Assembly: GCF_900112895.1 (NCBI RefSeq)
Contig: NZ_FONL01000016.1
Coordinates: forward strand, 1-40,297
DNA from: Succiniclasticum ruminis DSM 9236
GTDB taxonomy: Bacteria > Bacillota > Negativicutes > Acidaminococcales > Acidaminococcaceae
DNA: 40,297 bases
Direction of reading: 5' to 3'
The notes beneath the pieces are model-generated. The model worked only from the letters and a program-made list of their open reading frames with translations. It made no database searches and was not told the origin of the DNA. Below, one piece after another: positions 27,131 through 35,319 of the stretch (position 1 is its first letter; every line of letters begins with the position of its first letter). The position numbers and the translations under genes were made by a program.

Positions 27131-27928
27131 ATGAAAAAAACTGCCATCATCTGCACGGCTCTTCTTGCCTTAGCCTGTTCCGCGACGGCTTTCGCCGCTT
27201 CTTCTTCGGAAACGTTAGCGGACAAATTGGGCATTCCTACGGGCACCAAAATTTTTGCCACGGAAACCACGGAAAAAGAAAAACCTGCCGAACATCAGAA
27301 AAAAACAGAAAAGGCCACTTCCATGGACCTGGTGCTGATCCTGGATAAATCCGGCTCCATGTACGGGCTGGAAAAAGACACCATCGGCGGCTTCAACTCC
27401 ATGCTGGACAAACAGCGCCAAAGCGACCTGCCGGTGAAGGTGACGGCCGTCATGTTCAACAACGCGGTTTCCACCATCTATGAACGCGCCGACCTGGATA
27501 AAGTGAAAAATATTACCGATAAAGAATACACGCCCCAGGGTACCACGGCCCTGCTGGACGCTGTCGGCAACACCCTGTCCCAGATGAAAACCCTGCCGGA
27601 CATCGATGCCAAAGGCAACAAAGTACTGGTAGTCATCACCACGGACGGCAAGGAAAACGCGTCCAAAGAATGGACCTACGCCAAAGTGAAAGCGCTGATC
27701 TCCGAACTGCAGGAAAAGAATTTTGAATTTGTCTTCCTGGGCGCCAACATCGACGCGGCCGCAGCGGCACAGAACATCGGCATCAAAAAGGAACATGCCA
27801 TGAAATACAGAAACACCCAGTCCGGCGTGAAGGCCAACTTCCGCGCTGTGAACGCCATGGTGGCCGATTACGCAGCCGGCGAAATGGAATCCGGAAACTG
27901 GAAGAAAGAAGTAGAAGAAGACAAATAA
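27131..27928 (+). CDS. Secreted von Willebrand factor A domain protein
   Basis: A cleavable signal peptide (ending near TAFAAS) is followed by a charged spacer and a vWA domain with a full MIDAS: DKSGS near residue 75, the TPQGTTALLDAVG threonine block near 135 and the ITTDGKENAS aspartate near 180. Such domains bind proteins through a metal ion. The start at 27131 follows GGGAGGA; the longer in-frame ATG at 27014 would destroy the signal peptide. It is followed by its own terminator. Confidence 0.85.
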   Translation: MKKTAIICTALLALACSATAFAASSSETLADKLGIPTGTKIFATETTEKEKPAEHQKKTEKATSMDLVLILDKSGSMYGLEKDTIGGFNSMLDKQRQSDLPVKVTAVMFNNAVSTIYERADLDKVKNITDKEYTPQGTTALLDAVGNTLSQMKTLPDIDAKGNKVLVVITTDGKENASKEWTYAKVKALISELQEKNFEFVFLGANIDAAAAAQNIGIKKEHAMKYRNTQSGVKANFRAVNAMVADYAAGEMESGNWKKEVEEDK

Positions 27929-27946
27929 TCAGCAACAAATAATGAA

Positions 27947-27982
27947 ACGCCGGAGCCCGCTAACAGGGTTCCGGCGTTTTTT
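27947..27982 (+). terminator. Intrinsic terminator after the vWA gene
   Basis: The stem ACGCCGGA/TCCGGCGT with inner CCC/GGG is followed by six T. It lies in the gap between convergent genes. Confidence 0.9.
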
Positions 27983-27986
27983 ATTA

Positions 27987-29102
27987 TTATTCGCACAGCT
28001 TTTTTATATTCGCAAACTCCCAGTAATACTCAATGTCTTCCATGGTTCTTATGACAACGTCCTGCATAAGCTTGTCGGCCACCGCGAAGAATTCGTATTT
28101 TCCGCTGTCCCGCAGTTGTTTCGCGGAGATGGCTAGCTGCAACCAGGTCTTTTCCTGCTCCGCTTCCGCGAATCCTTCCATCAACACCGCTTTCACGCCG
28201 GTGGCCACCTGCCCCAGGAAGCTGTTCTCCAGCCAGTAGGCCATCTTCATGCCGCGGTAACTGCTTCCGCACAGGTTCCGCAACGCGTAAAACGGTTTTT
28301 CCTCCTGCAGCCCGTTCCAGATATCCGCAAAGCAGAAATCATATTCCCCGTCCTGTACCTTCGGCATGAACTCGAAGGCATCCTCCTGCATCACACGGAT
28401 CTTTGCACCGGCCTCTCCGAACTGCGGCAGAATCTTCTCTTTGAAGAATTCGATGATGCCTTCGTTCCGTTCCACAACCGTTACGCTTTCCACATCCGGT
28501 TTCAGCGCCGCCATATAGGCGAAATAGCCTAACCCCAGGCCCAGCGTCAGCACCCTGCCCTTCGCTTCGTCAACGGCCGGCTGCATGGTAAAGATCTCAT
28601 TGAACGTGACGGACATCCATCCGTTTCCCTCTTTGTCCTGCAAAATATAATAGGGCGCGGGTTCGTCTTTCCAGAAACCGATACAGGGAACGAAGGAATC
28701 CAGACCGCCGCATTTTTCACAGACGACCTCGTTCCATAAAATAACCTCGAACTGCCTGTCAATGACAGAAGCAACCCGGAAATCCCCCAGCTCACAGCCT
28801 TCCAGCCGTATGTCACGGTAATAGGGATTCCCCAGCAGATCCTCACGACTAAAAGCTTTACAATGCGCAATCAGGGGATAGAACGGATCCTGCTCCGAAG
28901 TAATCTGATGACCCGCCAGCGCGCTGACCACATTGACCGGGGTTATGTCCCCATCCTTCGCGTTTCCCAGGTTCAGGACGCAGTCATACTTGGTGTCGGA
29001 AATCATGGACAGGATCTGACTGAACGCGGACTGGTACGTAAAATAATTCTCAATATATCCCGGGAACAGATTCCGGATCCGTCGGCTGCTTACAAATTTC
29101 AT
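27987..29102 (-). CDS. Methyltransferase-fold (spermidine-synthase-like) protein
   Basis: This protein of about 371 residues has in its C-terminal half a Rossmann methyltransferase core: VLTLGLGLGYFAYMAAL (SAM-binding glycine motif), VTVVERNEGIIEFF (acidic residue at the end of strand 2), IRVMQEDAFEF and YDFCFADIWNG. The N-terminal 170 residues are unrecognised and include a C-x2-C pair (CEKCGG). The ATG at 29102 has GGAG at 6 nt; the ATG 12 nt upstream is weaker. It follows a small GTG-start gene and queC on the same strand. The substrate is unknown. Confidence 0.75.
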   Translation of the reverse strand: MKFVSSRRIRNLFPGYIENYFTYQSAFSQILSMISDTKYDCVLNLGNAKDGDITPVNVVSALAGHQITSEQDPFYPLIAHCKAFSREDLLGNPYYRDIRLEGCELGDFRVASVIDRQFEVILWNEVVCEKCGGLDSFVPCIGFWKDEPAPYYILQDKEGNGWMSVTFNEIFTMQPAVDEAKGRVLTLGLGLGYFAYMAALKPDVESVTVVERNEGIIEFFKEKILPQFGEAGAKIRVMQEDAFEFMPKVQDGEYDFCFADIWNGLQEEKPFYALRNLCGSSYRGMKMAYWLENSFLGQVATGVKAVLMEGFAEAEQEKTWLQLAISAKQLRDSGKYEFFAVADKLMQDVVIRTMEDIEYYWEFANIKKLCE

Positions 29103-29129
29103 GTTACTCTCCATTCCGCCGCCGTTGAT

Positions 29130-29363
29130 TTATTTCAGATCGGCAGCCAAAACCTCAAACACAATGCTGCCCGCTTCGTCCAGAAACGCAGCCATCGCTT
29201 CCCCTTCTCGCAAAACGATGAGTTCCCTGCAGCGGGCAACCGCCTTCGCCCTGTCGGCGTTCAATCCGGCTGCATATGCCTTTGCCTCCGCTTCCTTTTG
29301 GAAAGCGCAGTCGATCAACGTCTGTGCAGTGTTAAACGTACAGGTGATGATGTAAATTTTCAC
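29130..29363 (-). CDS. Small hypothetical protein, GTG start
   Basis: This 77-residue, alanine-rich, probably helical protein has no signal peptide. The start is GTG at 29363, supported by GGAGGAG nine bases upstream. It ends 27 bp before the methyltransferase-fold gene, so the two are likely co-expressed. I do not recognise the family. Confidence 0.65.
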   Translation of the reverse strand: MKIYIITCTFNTAQTLIDCAFQKEAEAKAYAAGLNADRAKAVARCRELIVLREGEAMAAFLDEAGSIVFEVLAADLK

Positions 29364-29487
29364 GGTGACACTCCTCCTTTTATTTAATACTGCTTTAAGT
29401 AACTTTTCCTCTTATTTAATTTTAATCACAAAATTTTTAATTCACTGTGATTCCAATCACATAATTCCTTTTTTATACGCGCCTTCA

Positions 29488-30183
29488 TCAGTCCTTCCCA
29501 TTCTCATACGCAATGGGATCAGCCAAACCGTTCTCCTGAAAAGCCCGTTTCCGGTCACGGCACGTCCCGCAAACACCGCAGGCTTTCTCATGTCCCTCGT
29601 AACAACTCCAGGTCATTGCAAAAGGAACGCCGATTTCCAATCCCGCGGCTACAACATCCGCTTTCGACCTGCCGATAAAAGGCGCAACCACGCGCAGCGC
29701 CTTTCCGCTGCCTACATAAATGGCGTCGGCTATGGCCTTGTTAAATTCTACACTGGTATCAGGGTAAGCGCTGCCTGTCGCGTCATCCGCATGGGCTCCG
29801 TAATAAATCACTTCACAGCCATTTCCTATGGCAACAGAAGCCGCGGAGGAAAGGAACAATCCGTTACGGAAGGGAACATACGTGCTGACCGGCGCGCCGT
29901 TTGTTTTGGCAAGCTGGTCAGAATACTCCTCATGGGGAATATCCGCTGCCGATCCTTCCAGCAGGCTGCAGTCGGCGCCTCTGAATATTTCCCCCAGATC
30001 AAGCGTAATCCTTTTAACGCCATAGAAGGAAGCAATTTTTTCCGAGGCTTCCAGCTCCTTCTTATGTTTCTGGCCATAATAAATGGAAAGGGCCAGTACT
30101 TCGTCCGCCCCATATTTTTTTACGGCGAGCCCCAGGCAGACGGAGCTGTCAAGACCGCCGCTGAACAATACCAGTGCTTTCAT
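29488..30183 (-). CDS. queC: 7-cyano-7-deazaguanine synthase
   Basis: QueC converts 7-carboxy-7-deazaguanine to preQ0 with ATP and ammonia in queuosine synthesis. The PP-loop SGGLDSS is at residues 8-14, STYVPFRNGLFLS and YYGAHADDATGSAYPD form the substrate pocket, and the zinc site is C-x8-CGVCGTC near the C-terminus. The length (231 aa) is normal. Start 30183 has GAGG at 9 nt. No queD, queE or queF is visible beside it, so the pathway is split or the cell salvages intermediates. Confidence 0.95.
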   Translation of the reverse strand: MKALVLFSGGLDSSVCLGLAVKKYGADEVLALSIYYGQKHKKELEASEKIASFYGVKRITLDLGEIFRGADCSLLEGSAADIPHEEYSDQLAKTNGAPVSTYVPFRNGLFLSSAASVAIGNGCEVIYYGAHADDATGSAYPDTSVEFNKAIADAIYVGSGKALRVVAPFIGRSKADVVAAGLEIGVPFAMTWSCYEGHEKACGVCGTCRDRKRAFQENGLADPIAYENGKD

Positions 30184-30314
30184 AAAACGATTCCTCAAAA
30201 TTAAAATGGTTTTGTAAAACCTTCTTTACTTCCTGAAAGCGCATATTCTTATCCAATGCTTTTATGCGCATCAACAATTGAACGTATCAGGCCAATCATT
30301 GCAGCGGGATACAT

Positions 30315-30481
30315 TCACTTCATCAAAATCAACACGGCCAGAATCAGATTAATCACCGCCACCAGAGGACGAAGATAACGGTTTACCTTCCGGCGGTCCA
30401 GTTTTGACATAAGCCACGGCCCAACGAAATAATCAGCATGCCCGCAAAAAAACCTATCAGCGGTAAATATAAAACTGGCAT
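30315..30481 (-). pseudogene. Small two-span membrane gene broken by a frameshift
   Basis: From the ATG at 30481 (ribosome site GGAAGGG) one frame gives MPVLYLPLIGFFAGMLIISL. The protein-like sequence then continues in another frame as VGPWLMSKLDRRKVNRYLRP followed by a hydrophobic end, stopping at 30315. The second part resembles the end of TSUP/TauE-type permeases, weakly. A one-base shift near 30420 is the simplest explanation. The gene may be a remnant, or two tiny overlapping ORFs. Confidence 0.4.
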
Positions 30482-30527
30482 GACACAATCTGCCCTTCCA
30501 ATTCTGTCATTTTTGTCATTTCCCGGT

Positions 30528-30875
30528 TTACAGGTTATATTCGACCCATTCCCCGTCTTTCAGTGTTTCGTAAACGCCCCACTCCGGTTTTCCGATATCC
30601 CGGCCCTTCACCCGCAGGGGTATGAACGCGTCATGCTGGCAGCCCGGAAGGGGATCCTCCAGCTCGATCCAGCCTGTTTCATCGATCAGATCGTTCCAGT
30701 CAGCATACAGGTCTTCCAGCGAATCATAACAGTAGTCCGCCGCGCTCAGGACCGCGTCCGCGCCGGAATAGGTAAAGAGATAGATGCCTTCCCCGGTTTT
30801 ATACAGCATAATCTTATAAATATAAGTATTATCATCCGATTTTCTGGGCTCTCTGAGCCGGGCATACATTCTCAT
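30528..30875 (-). CDS. Hypothetical cytoplasmic protein, 115 aa
   Basis: It is rich in tyrosine, aspartate and tryptophan, with no signal or span. MRMYARLREPRKSDDNTYIY at the start and EWGVYETLKDGEWVEY at the end suggest a compact beta-rich fold. The TGGAGGT ribosome site is strong. Upstream lies a copy of the dispersed hairpin repeat with TTATAAT. I do not recognise the family; similar small proteins are often cargo of accessory regions. Confidence 0.65.
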   Translation of the reverse strand: MRMYARLREPRKSDDNTYIYKIMLYKTGEGIYLFTYSGADAVLSAADYCYDSLEDLYADWNDLIDETGWIELEDPLPGCQHDAFIPLRVKGRDIGKPEWGVYETLKDGEWVEYNL

Positions 30876-30898
30876 ATCGTTACCTCCATTAATAATTA

Positions 30899-30938
30899 AT
30901 TATAACAAAACAGCCGCAGAAAATAAATCCCACGGCTG
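30899..30938 (-). repeat. Dispersed hairpin repeat, copy 1 (CAGCCG/CGGCTG with TTTTGTTATAAT)
   Basis: Reading the minus strand, CGGCTG arms are followed by TTTTGTTATAAT. The same unit occurs at 31441 and 37627. The hairpin plus T-rich tail acts like a terminator, and the TATAAT could double as a -10 for the gene at 30875. This copy has the least perfect stem. Confidence 0.7.
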
Positions 30939-31070
30939 CCAGGTTAAAATCTATTTAAATCATTACAACTTAAATCATTACAACGGATATCTGCTTTGCC
31001 TGTTATAAACGAAACAGGAAAAGAAACCACACCCGCTGCAATACATGAAACTTGCATGAACAGGTTCCGG

Positions 31071-31100
31071 TTGCAAAAGAACGCGCGCTTTTGTTATAAT
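31071..31100 (+). promoter_or_regulatory. Promoter of the 52-aa membrane protein gene
   Basis: TTGCAA and TATAAT are separated by 18 bp and read toward the ATG at 31137, giving a leader of about 30 nt. Confidence 0.75.
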
Positions 31101-31136
31101 TATAAGCAGCAGTTCTACAGAAAGGGGAATACGGAT

Positions 31137-31295
31137 ATGGCGGATCAGAACAAGAAACCTACTATAAAAAACAAGGAAGTCATCGTAGACCTGTTTTGTC
31201 TATGGCTCGCTTTGACCGCGCTTTCCTGCGCAGCGATAAATCTACATCTCACACTGAATAAACTGGAACAAAAAAAAGAAGAAGAACGCACGTAA
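31137..31295 (+). CDS. 52-aa single-span membrane peptide
   Basis: It has basic ends and one hydrophobic segment (VDLFCLWLALTALSCAAINL, residues 17-36), then an EQKKEEERT tail. It has its own promoter, ribosome site (AAAGGGG) and a strong structured terminator, so it is a deliberate transcription unit. The size and layout resemble type I toxins and small membrane regulators, but no antisense RNA is evident. Family unknown. Confidence 0.6.
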   Translation: MADQNKKPTIKNKEVIVDLFCLWLALTALSCAAINLHLTLNKLEQKKEEERT

Positions 31296-31308
31296 ACCTG
31301 AACTCTCC

Positions 31309-31389
31309 AAAGAAGGTGCTGAATCACCGGCCACATCCGGTCCCGGTTTCCCGGGAGGAAGTGAGCGCTGATCCAGGCCTTCTTTTTTT
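31309..31389 (+). terminator. Long structured terminator after the 52-aa gene
   Basis: The outer stem AAAGAAGG (31309-31316) pairs with CCTTCTTT (31378-31385) and runs into seven T. Inside are two GC hairpins (ACCGG/CCGGT and CCCGG/CCGGG). The three-way shape is larger than an ordinary terminator needs and may be a stable 3' RNA. Confidence 0.7.
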
Positions 31390-31440
31390 GTGATTTCATT
31401 TATCCGGCAGCACAGCAGATTCTCGGACGCGTACAGGTAC

Positions 31441-31478
31441 ATTTATAACAAAACAGCCGCAGAAAAATCTGTGGCTGT
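31441..31478 (-). repeat. Dispersed hairpin repeat, copy 2; terminator of the esterase-fold gene
   Basis: ACAGCC...GGCTGT with CAG/CTG inside is followed on the minus strand by TTTTGTTATAAAT. It lies 53 bp after the stop at 31531. Confidence 0.75.
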
Positions 31479-31530
31479 CAGCATAATTATTCCCTTAACA
31501 TAGTATGTTTTGTCTACACAATGCTGTCTC

Positions 31531-33525
31531 TTAATACTTTCCGATAAACTCCGGCAAACCCTTAATCTCTGTCAGCTTGTCTTCCACCGGACCGCAGCGC
31601 AATCCTTTATCGGAAACGAGGAGAGCCTTCGGGAACCGTTCCCACTCAATCGCACTGACTCCCCTGATTTCGTTATTGTAAAACCGCATCGCGTCGCCGC
31701 GCAGAAATTTTACTAAAAAACTCCGGAGCACCTCGGATATATCCGCATCCAGGACATTGCCGTACAGCTGCGCCCCGTCGCTGTTTCCCAGAAACGCCGA
31801 AGCCACGTCCACCGTGCCCGATCCCAGGTTCTCGAGCAGCGGCTTTACGTTCCAGTACAGCAGATACACTTTATTTCCGCCTTCTGCCAGTTTTCTTGCG
31901 CTGAGATACACACCCAGCGCGCTGCACTGTTCCACCGCTTTCGCTTTCGCTTCCACCTCGGGCACCGTGGCCGCCTGTTCCCGGACATAGGCTCTTATAG
32001 CCTGTGCATCAGGAGGACTGACTTCATCAAGGTAGCGTAAAATGACGTTCAGTTCACTGGATATGAAATCCCCGTAGGTCTGATTGCCGACAAAGGACCT
32101 GTAAATCTTTCTTTCATTGCTGGCGACGCCGATCAGGAATTCGATATCGGTCGCGGTTCCGTTCCGGTACGCTTCATACACATCTGCGGAAATCAGTTTT
32201 CCGTCACGGACCGGCCCGGAGAGAAACAGTCCCATCAAAAGTTTTTGCGACGCTTCCTTCAATTGTTCCGTGGAAAGCTGCATCAGTTCTTCCATCGTCG
32301 CCGCCGACGTTTCCTGCAACAACTTCTTCGCCAGCATTCTCGACATTTCCGGGGTATCGAAAGCCGCCATGGGATTGCCGTGGAACACAAACGCTTTCCG
32401 GAACAGGCCCTTCGCCTGTTCGCAGGCCGCCAGCAGACTGATGGAGACAGCCCCGGACTCGAAGCCCATCACGGTAATCCGGTCCGGATCGCCGCCGAAA
32501 GCCGCTATGTTTTCTTTGATCCATCGCAGCGCCGCAATCTGGTCAAGGAGTCCCAGGTTTAAGGCATCGGGATACGCTTCCCCGCCGGGGACCTCCGAAA
32601 AATCAATGAAACCGAAGAGACCCAGACGGAAATTAAAGCTGACGCCCACAACGTCCGGACAGGTTCGGATCAGACTGGTACCGTCCATCAGCGGATCGGC
32701 AGACCCGCCGTAGGCAAAATCGCCGTGATGGAACAGCACGATGACCGGCTTTTTCCGGTCCGTCTTTTTACTGCCTACGCAAATATTCAGCGTCAGGCAG
32801 TCCTCACTTTGCCTGTGATGCTTTAAAATCGAGCCCTCGTGGTCCACCTGAATCGCGGATGCGCCGAGGTGCTGCGCCTCAAATACGGCCTCCGATTCCG
32901 GCAGGGGTTCGGGCGCTTTCCACCTGCGTTCCCCCACAGGAGGCTTTGCATAGGGAATTCCCGAATAGTAAATGATGTTCTTCTCTTTAACACCGACATA
33001 CGTCCCGGTTTTTGTCTTTACCGCCAGACCGGTGTCATAGGCGCCGCGGATGGGCCGGTTCTGCCGGTTCACTTCGTCCAGGTCGATGGTTTTCAGCGCT
33101 TCGTCAAACACAAAACCATTGCTCCCGTCCCCGTATTGCCTGCGGACTTTCCGGATACGGTACCAGCGGACAGCCATACTTAACAAAAATCCCAGAACCG
33201 GGAAGGCGATGACACTCCTGTACTGCACCAGCAAATGCCCGAGCATGGAGACTCCCAGCCATGACATGGCGATATGCTGGACCGCCAGAAAGATGAAGAT
33301 GAACAGGGCAAAAGCCACGAACCTGTACGCCGGTTTCTTCTGTATGGCCCTGCTGAAGATGATTCTGCCTACCGCAAAATCCATCGCAAATCCGGCCACA
33401 AAGCAGACTGCCAGGCACTGCCAGTCGGGCCATCCCAGCAGCTTCGGAATTTCATAGCCCAGTCCATACCCAAGCGCTGAGACGAAGGCTATCATAAAAT
33501 CATCAACCGTAAATAATTTTTTCAT
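31531..33525 (-). CDS. Membrane-anchored carboxylesterase-fold protein, probably non-catalytic
   Basis: This 664-residue protein has about four N-terminal spans (residues 10-130), a charged linker, then a type-B carboxylesterase domain from about 165 (YYSGIPYAKPPVGERRW, SEDCLTLNI, NFRLGLFGF, NLGLLDQIAALRWIKENIAAFGGDP). The catalytic positions are altered. The nucleophile elbow, usually GESAGA, reads GFESGA, placing Glu at the Ser position. The oxyanion HGGGF reads HHGDF. The usual late HGxEL histidine motif is replaced by a DVASAFLG segment. This points to a pseudo-esterase used for binding or signalling, as in neuroligin-type proteins. The shift could instead leave the neighbouring Ser as a weak nucleophile. 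Confidence 0.8.
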   Translation of the reverse strand: MKKLFTVDDFMIAFVSALGYGLGYEIPKLLGWPDWQCLAVCFVAGFAMDFAVGRIIFSRAIQKKPAYRFVAFALFIFIFLAVQHIAMSWLGVSMLGHLLVQYRSVIAFPVLGFLLSMAVRWYRIRKVRRQYGDGSNGFVFDEALKTIDLDEVNRQNRPIRGAYDTGLAVKTKTGTYVGVKEKNIIYYSGIPYAKPPVGERRWKAPEPLPESEAVFEAQHLGASAIQVDHEGSILKHHRQSEDCLTLNICVGSKKTDRKKPVIVLFHHGDFAYGGSADPLMDGTSLIRTCPDVVGVSFNFRLGLFGFIDFSEVPGGEAYPDALNLGLLDQIAALRWIKENIAAFGGDPDRITVMGFESGAVSISLLAACEQAKGLFRKAFVFHGNPMAAFDTPEMSRMLAKKLLQETSAATMEELMQLSTEQLKEASQKLLMGLFLSGPVRDGKLISADVYEAYRNGTATDIEFLIGVASNERKIYRSFVGNQTYGDFISSELNVILRYLDEVSPPDAQAIRAYVREQAATVPEVEAKAKAVEQCSALGVYLSARKLAEGGNKVYLLYWNVKPLLENLGSGTVDVASAFLGNSDGAQLYGNVLDADISEVLRSFLVKFLRGDAMRFYNNEIRGVSAIEWERFPKALLVSDKGLRCGPVEDKLTEIKGLPEFIGKY

Positions 33526-33592
33526 GCTTCACCAGCATTATTGTCTCTATTAACATACTTGCGTCGTAAAAACTGCGGTTGAGCCAGCCGTT

Positions 33593-34012
33593 TCACTCCC
33601 ACTTCCAGGAATCGCTGTAATTGATATTTTTTTGCTTCATATACGGCTTCATCGTTTCCCAGACGGCTTTCAAAACCGGCCTTTCATTTTTGGAAGGAGA
33701 ATACTCCCACAGGTCGGTGGATTTTTCATAAAACGCCCCTACCATGCGGTCGTTTTGAGACTCGAAACCGTAAATGACAATCCGTTCCAGGGAACCGTCG
33801 TTTTCTCGGACCGCCTTTACCGATACCCGGTAATCCATTCCCGTCGGAAGATTTGCCGCGTTAATGCTGTCCGAATCCAGATAAAAGGTACGGCCGTCGT
33901 GGGAACAGCACCACACATCCGCGGCCAGGGATACGCCCGGCAGCCACAGGGCGCCGACCGCGAAAACCGAAACCGCCAGGACAAGAATTTTTAAAACTCT
34001 TCCTATGTACAT
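33593..34012 (-). CDS. Small secreted protein of unknown function
   Basis: A signal peptide (to about residue 31, SLAADV) is followed by about 108 residues with a two-cysteine start (WCCSHDG) and a pattern FYLDSDSINAANL...YRVSVKAV typical of small exported proteins described only by their stress-neutral beta fold. The AGGAGG ribosome site is strong. It lies in a series of three exported or membrane proteins on the same strand. Confidence 0.72.
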   Translation of the reverse strand: MYIGRVLKILVLAVSVFAVGALWLPGVSLAADVWCCSHDGRTFYLDSDSINAANLPTGMDYRVSVKAVRENDGSLERIVIYGFESQNDRMVGAFYEKSTDLWEYSPSKNERPVLKAVWETMKPYMKQKNINYSDSWKWE

Positions 34013-34113
34013 GATAACCTCCTGTTATCTACATGGCTGCCATCAGCGCATTCAGCATTGTTTCATCAATCACGTCTGTCTTATCTTTTTTTCCCACCGG
34101 CCGCAGGCGGTTT

Positions 34114-34140
34114 CAGTTGCTTGCAATTTGTAAACAACTG
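34114..34140. repeat. 27-bp near-palindrome, copy A
   Basis: It begins CAGTTGCTTGCAATTTG and ends AACAACTG. It is nearly identical to 35264-35290 (three differences) and self-complementary except near the middle. It lies between two genes transcribed leftward. No T run follows, so it is more like an operator or REP-type element than a terminator. Confidence 0.75.
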
Positions 34141-34152
34141 AGCGTTCCTCCT

Positions 34153-34500
34153 TTACGCCCCCTGTCCGTCCAGATACGTATTGATGGCATCCTGGGCCAG
34201 CACAAGATCCACCAGACCGAAGCCCAGAATATACACGATCAGATACAGAATGCCCGAATTGCCGCCGGGGTTCCGCTTCAGATTGTCCACGTTCTCCCCC
34301 AGCCGGTAGGCCCAGATAAATCCATAGAGCCCGCAGGTAATCAAGGTTAAAATCAGGACCATCATGCCGCCCATGGCATCCTTTTTATACAACAGGGTGT
34401 TCATCTCGTTGGTAACTTTGTAAATCCAGTACAATCCGTATAACCCGAAGGTGACGAAAGAAAAAATCACCGCGAACACAATACTTCTTTTCTTAACCAT
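34153..34500 (-). CDS. DUF4234-family small membrane protein
   Basis: This 115-residue protein has three hydrophobic spans and the family hallmark repeated: FVTFGLYGLYWIYKVTNEMN near the start and LITCGLYGFIWAYRLGENVD in the middle. The function of DUF4234 is unknown. Start 34500 has GAGGGGG at 9 nt; the in-frame ATG at 34569 lacks a ribosome site. Confidence 0.82.
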   Translation of the reverse strand: MVKKRSIVFAVIFSFVTFGLYGLYWIYKVTNEMNTLLYKKDAMGGMMVLILTLITCGLYGFIWAYRLGENVDNLKRNPGGNSGILYLIVYILGFGLVDLVLAQDAINTYLDGQGA

Positions 34501-34620
34501 AATAGTTTCCCCCTCAATTGTTACAGTTTTTTTATAACCCGTTCCATCTTTGCCGCAAAGCAACTCCATTCTGTGTTCCCCGCAGCGCGTTTCTCATTGC
34601 CGCGAAAACACAACGTTCCC

Positions 34621-35235
34621 TTATTTCTTCCACTCTTCATGGCGCTCGCCCTTGTCGTCAAACCAGATATGCTTGTCGCGCCGGCTTTTATCCGGATAAA
34701 TCCAGAAAATATTTATATGACGCCAGCCTTTCGCATCGTAGGTCGTGACGCTCTCCCGGTAAAGAGTTTGTCCGTTAATGATGACGTACCCGTATTCCTT
34801 GCCATACTGTTTCCCGTCCTTATCATACCATATATGCTCGATATCTTTATCACCCTTGGACGTGAAAAATGTATATTCTTTGTGAAAAATACCTTTCTCG
34901 TCATACCAGTACCGGATCCGTGACTTTGCCGACGTCGCTGCCGAAACCGTATTTTCTCTCGTCCACTCAGGAGACGTGGTTATTTCATGCTGGTTTCCCT
35001 CCCTGTCATACCAGGTATGCATCACAACCTCGACCTGTCTGGAGAGCAGGCCTCTCTCGTCCTTGGCATAGACGTAGGAGTTATACTGCTCGTGGAACAA
35101 ACCGTCCTTATCATACCAGTTCTTCGGCGAATCGCCTGCCTCCGCCGCAAGTCCCATGCAGACACAAGTTGCAAGAATTACCGCCGCGAAAATTAAGCCC
35201 GTAACTTTTTTAAGTAAAAATCTGCCTGCGTTCAT
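34621..35235 (-). CDS. Secreted protein with six WYDxxGxxH-type repeats
   Basis: The signal peptide ends near residue 31 (LAAEAG). The remaining 170 residues consist of repeats with the core (W/Y)-(Y/F)-D-x-(K/E/D)-G: WYDKDGLFHE, WYDREGNQHE, WYDEKGIFHKE, WYDKDGKQYG, TYDAKGWRHI and WFDDKGERHE. Short aromatic-Asp-Gly repeats of this kind form extended beta hairpins, as in MORN-like and YD-type repeat proteins. The ribosome site GGAGGTG is strong. A near-palindrome lies 29 bp upstream. Confidence 0.78.
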   Translation of the reverse strand: MNAGRFLLKKVTGLIFAAVILATCVCMGLAAEAGDSPKNWYDKDGLFHEQYNSYVYAKDERGLLSRQVEVVMHTWYDREGNQHEITTSPEWTRENTVSAATSAKSRIRYWYDEKGIFHKEYTFFTSKGDKDIEHIWYDKDGKQYGKEYGYVIINGQTLYRESVTTYDAKGWRHINIFWIYPDKSRRDKHIWFDDKGERHEEWKK

Positions 35236-35263
35236 CGTTTGTCACCTCCGCAAAAATGTCATT

Positions 35264-35290
35264 CAGTTGCCTGCAATTTGCAAGCAACTG
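35264..35290. repeat. 27-bp near-palindrome, copy B
   Basis: It begins CAGTTGCCTGCAATTTG and ends AGCAACTG; it is the partner of 34114-34140. It sits directly upstream of the repeat-protein gene, in the position of an operator or leader hairpin. Confidence 0.75.
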
Positions 35291-35319
35291 CGCATATTGT
35301 CTTTTTCGAGCCAGATCTG

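Noticed and set aside
25771-27928. Treating the lipoprotein and vWA genes as part of a chelatase-like system
   Set aside because: The vWA protein has a signal peptide and no AAA+ partner nearby, so it is unrelated to the ChlD vWA domain.
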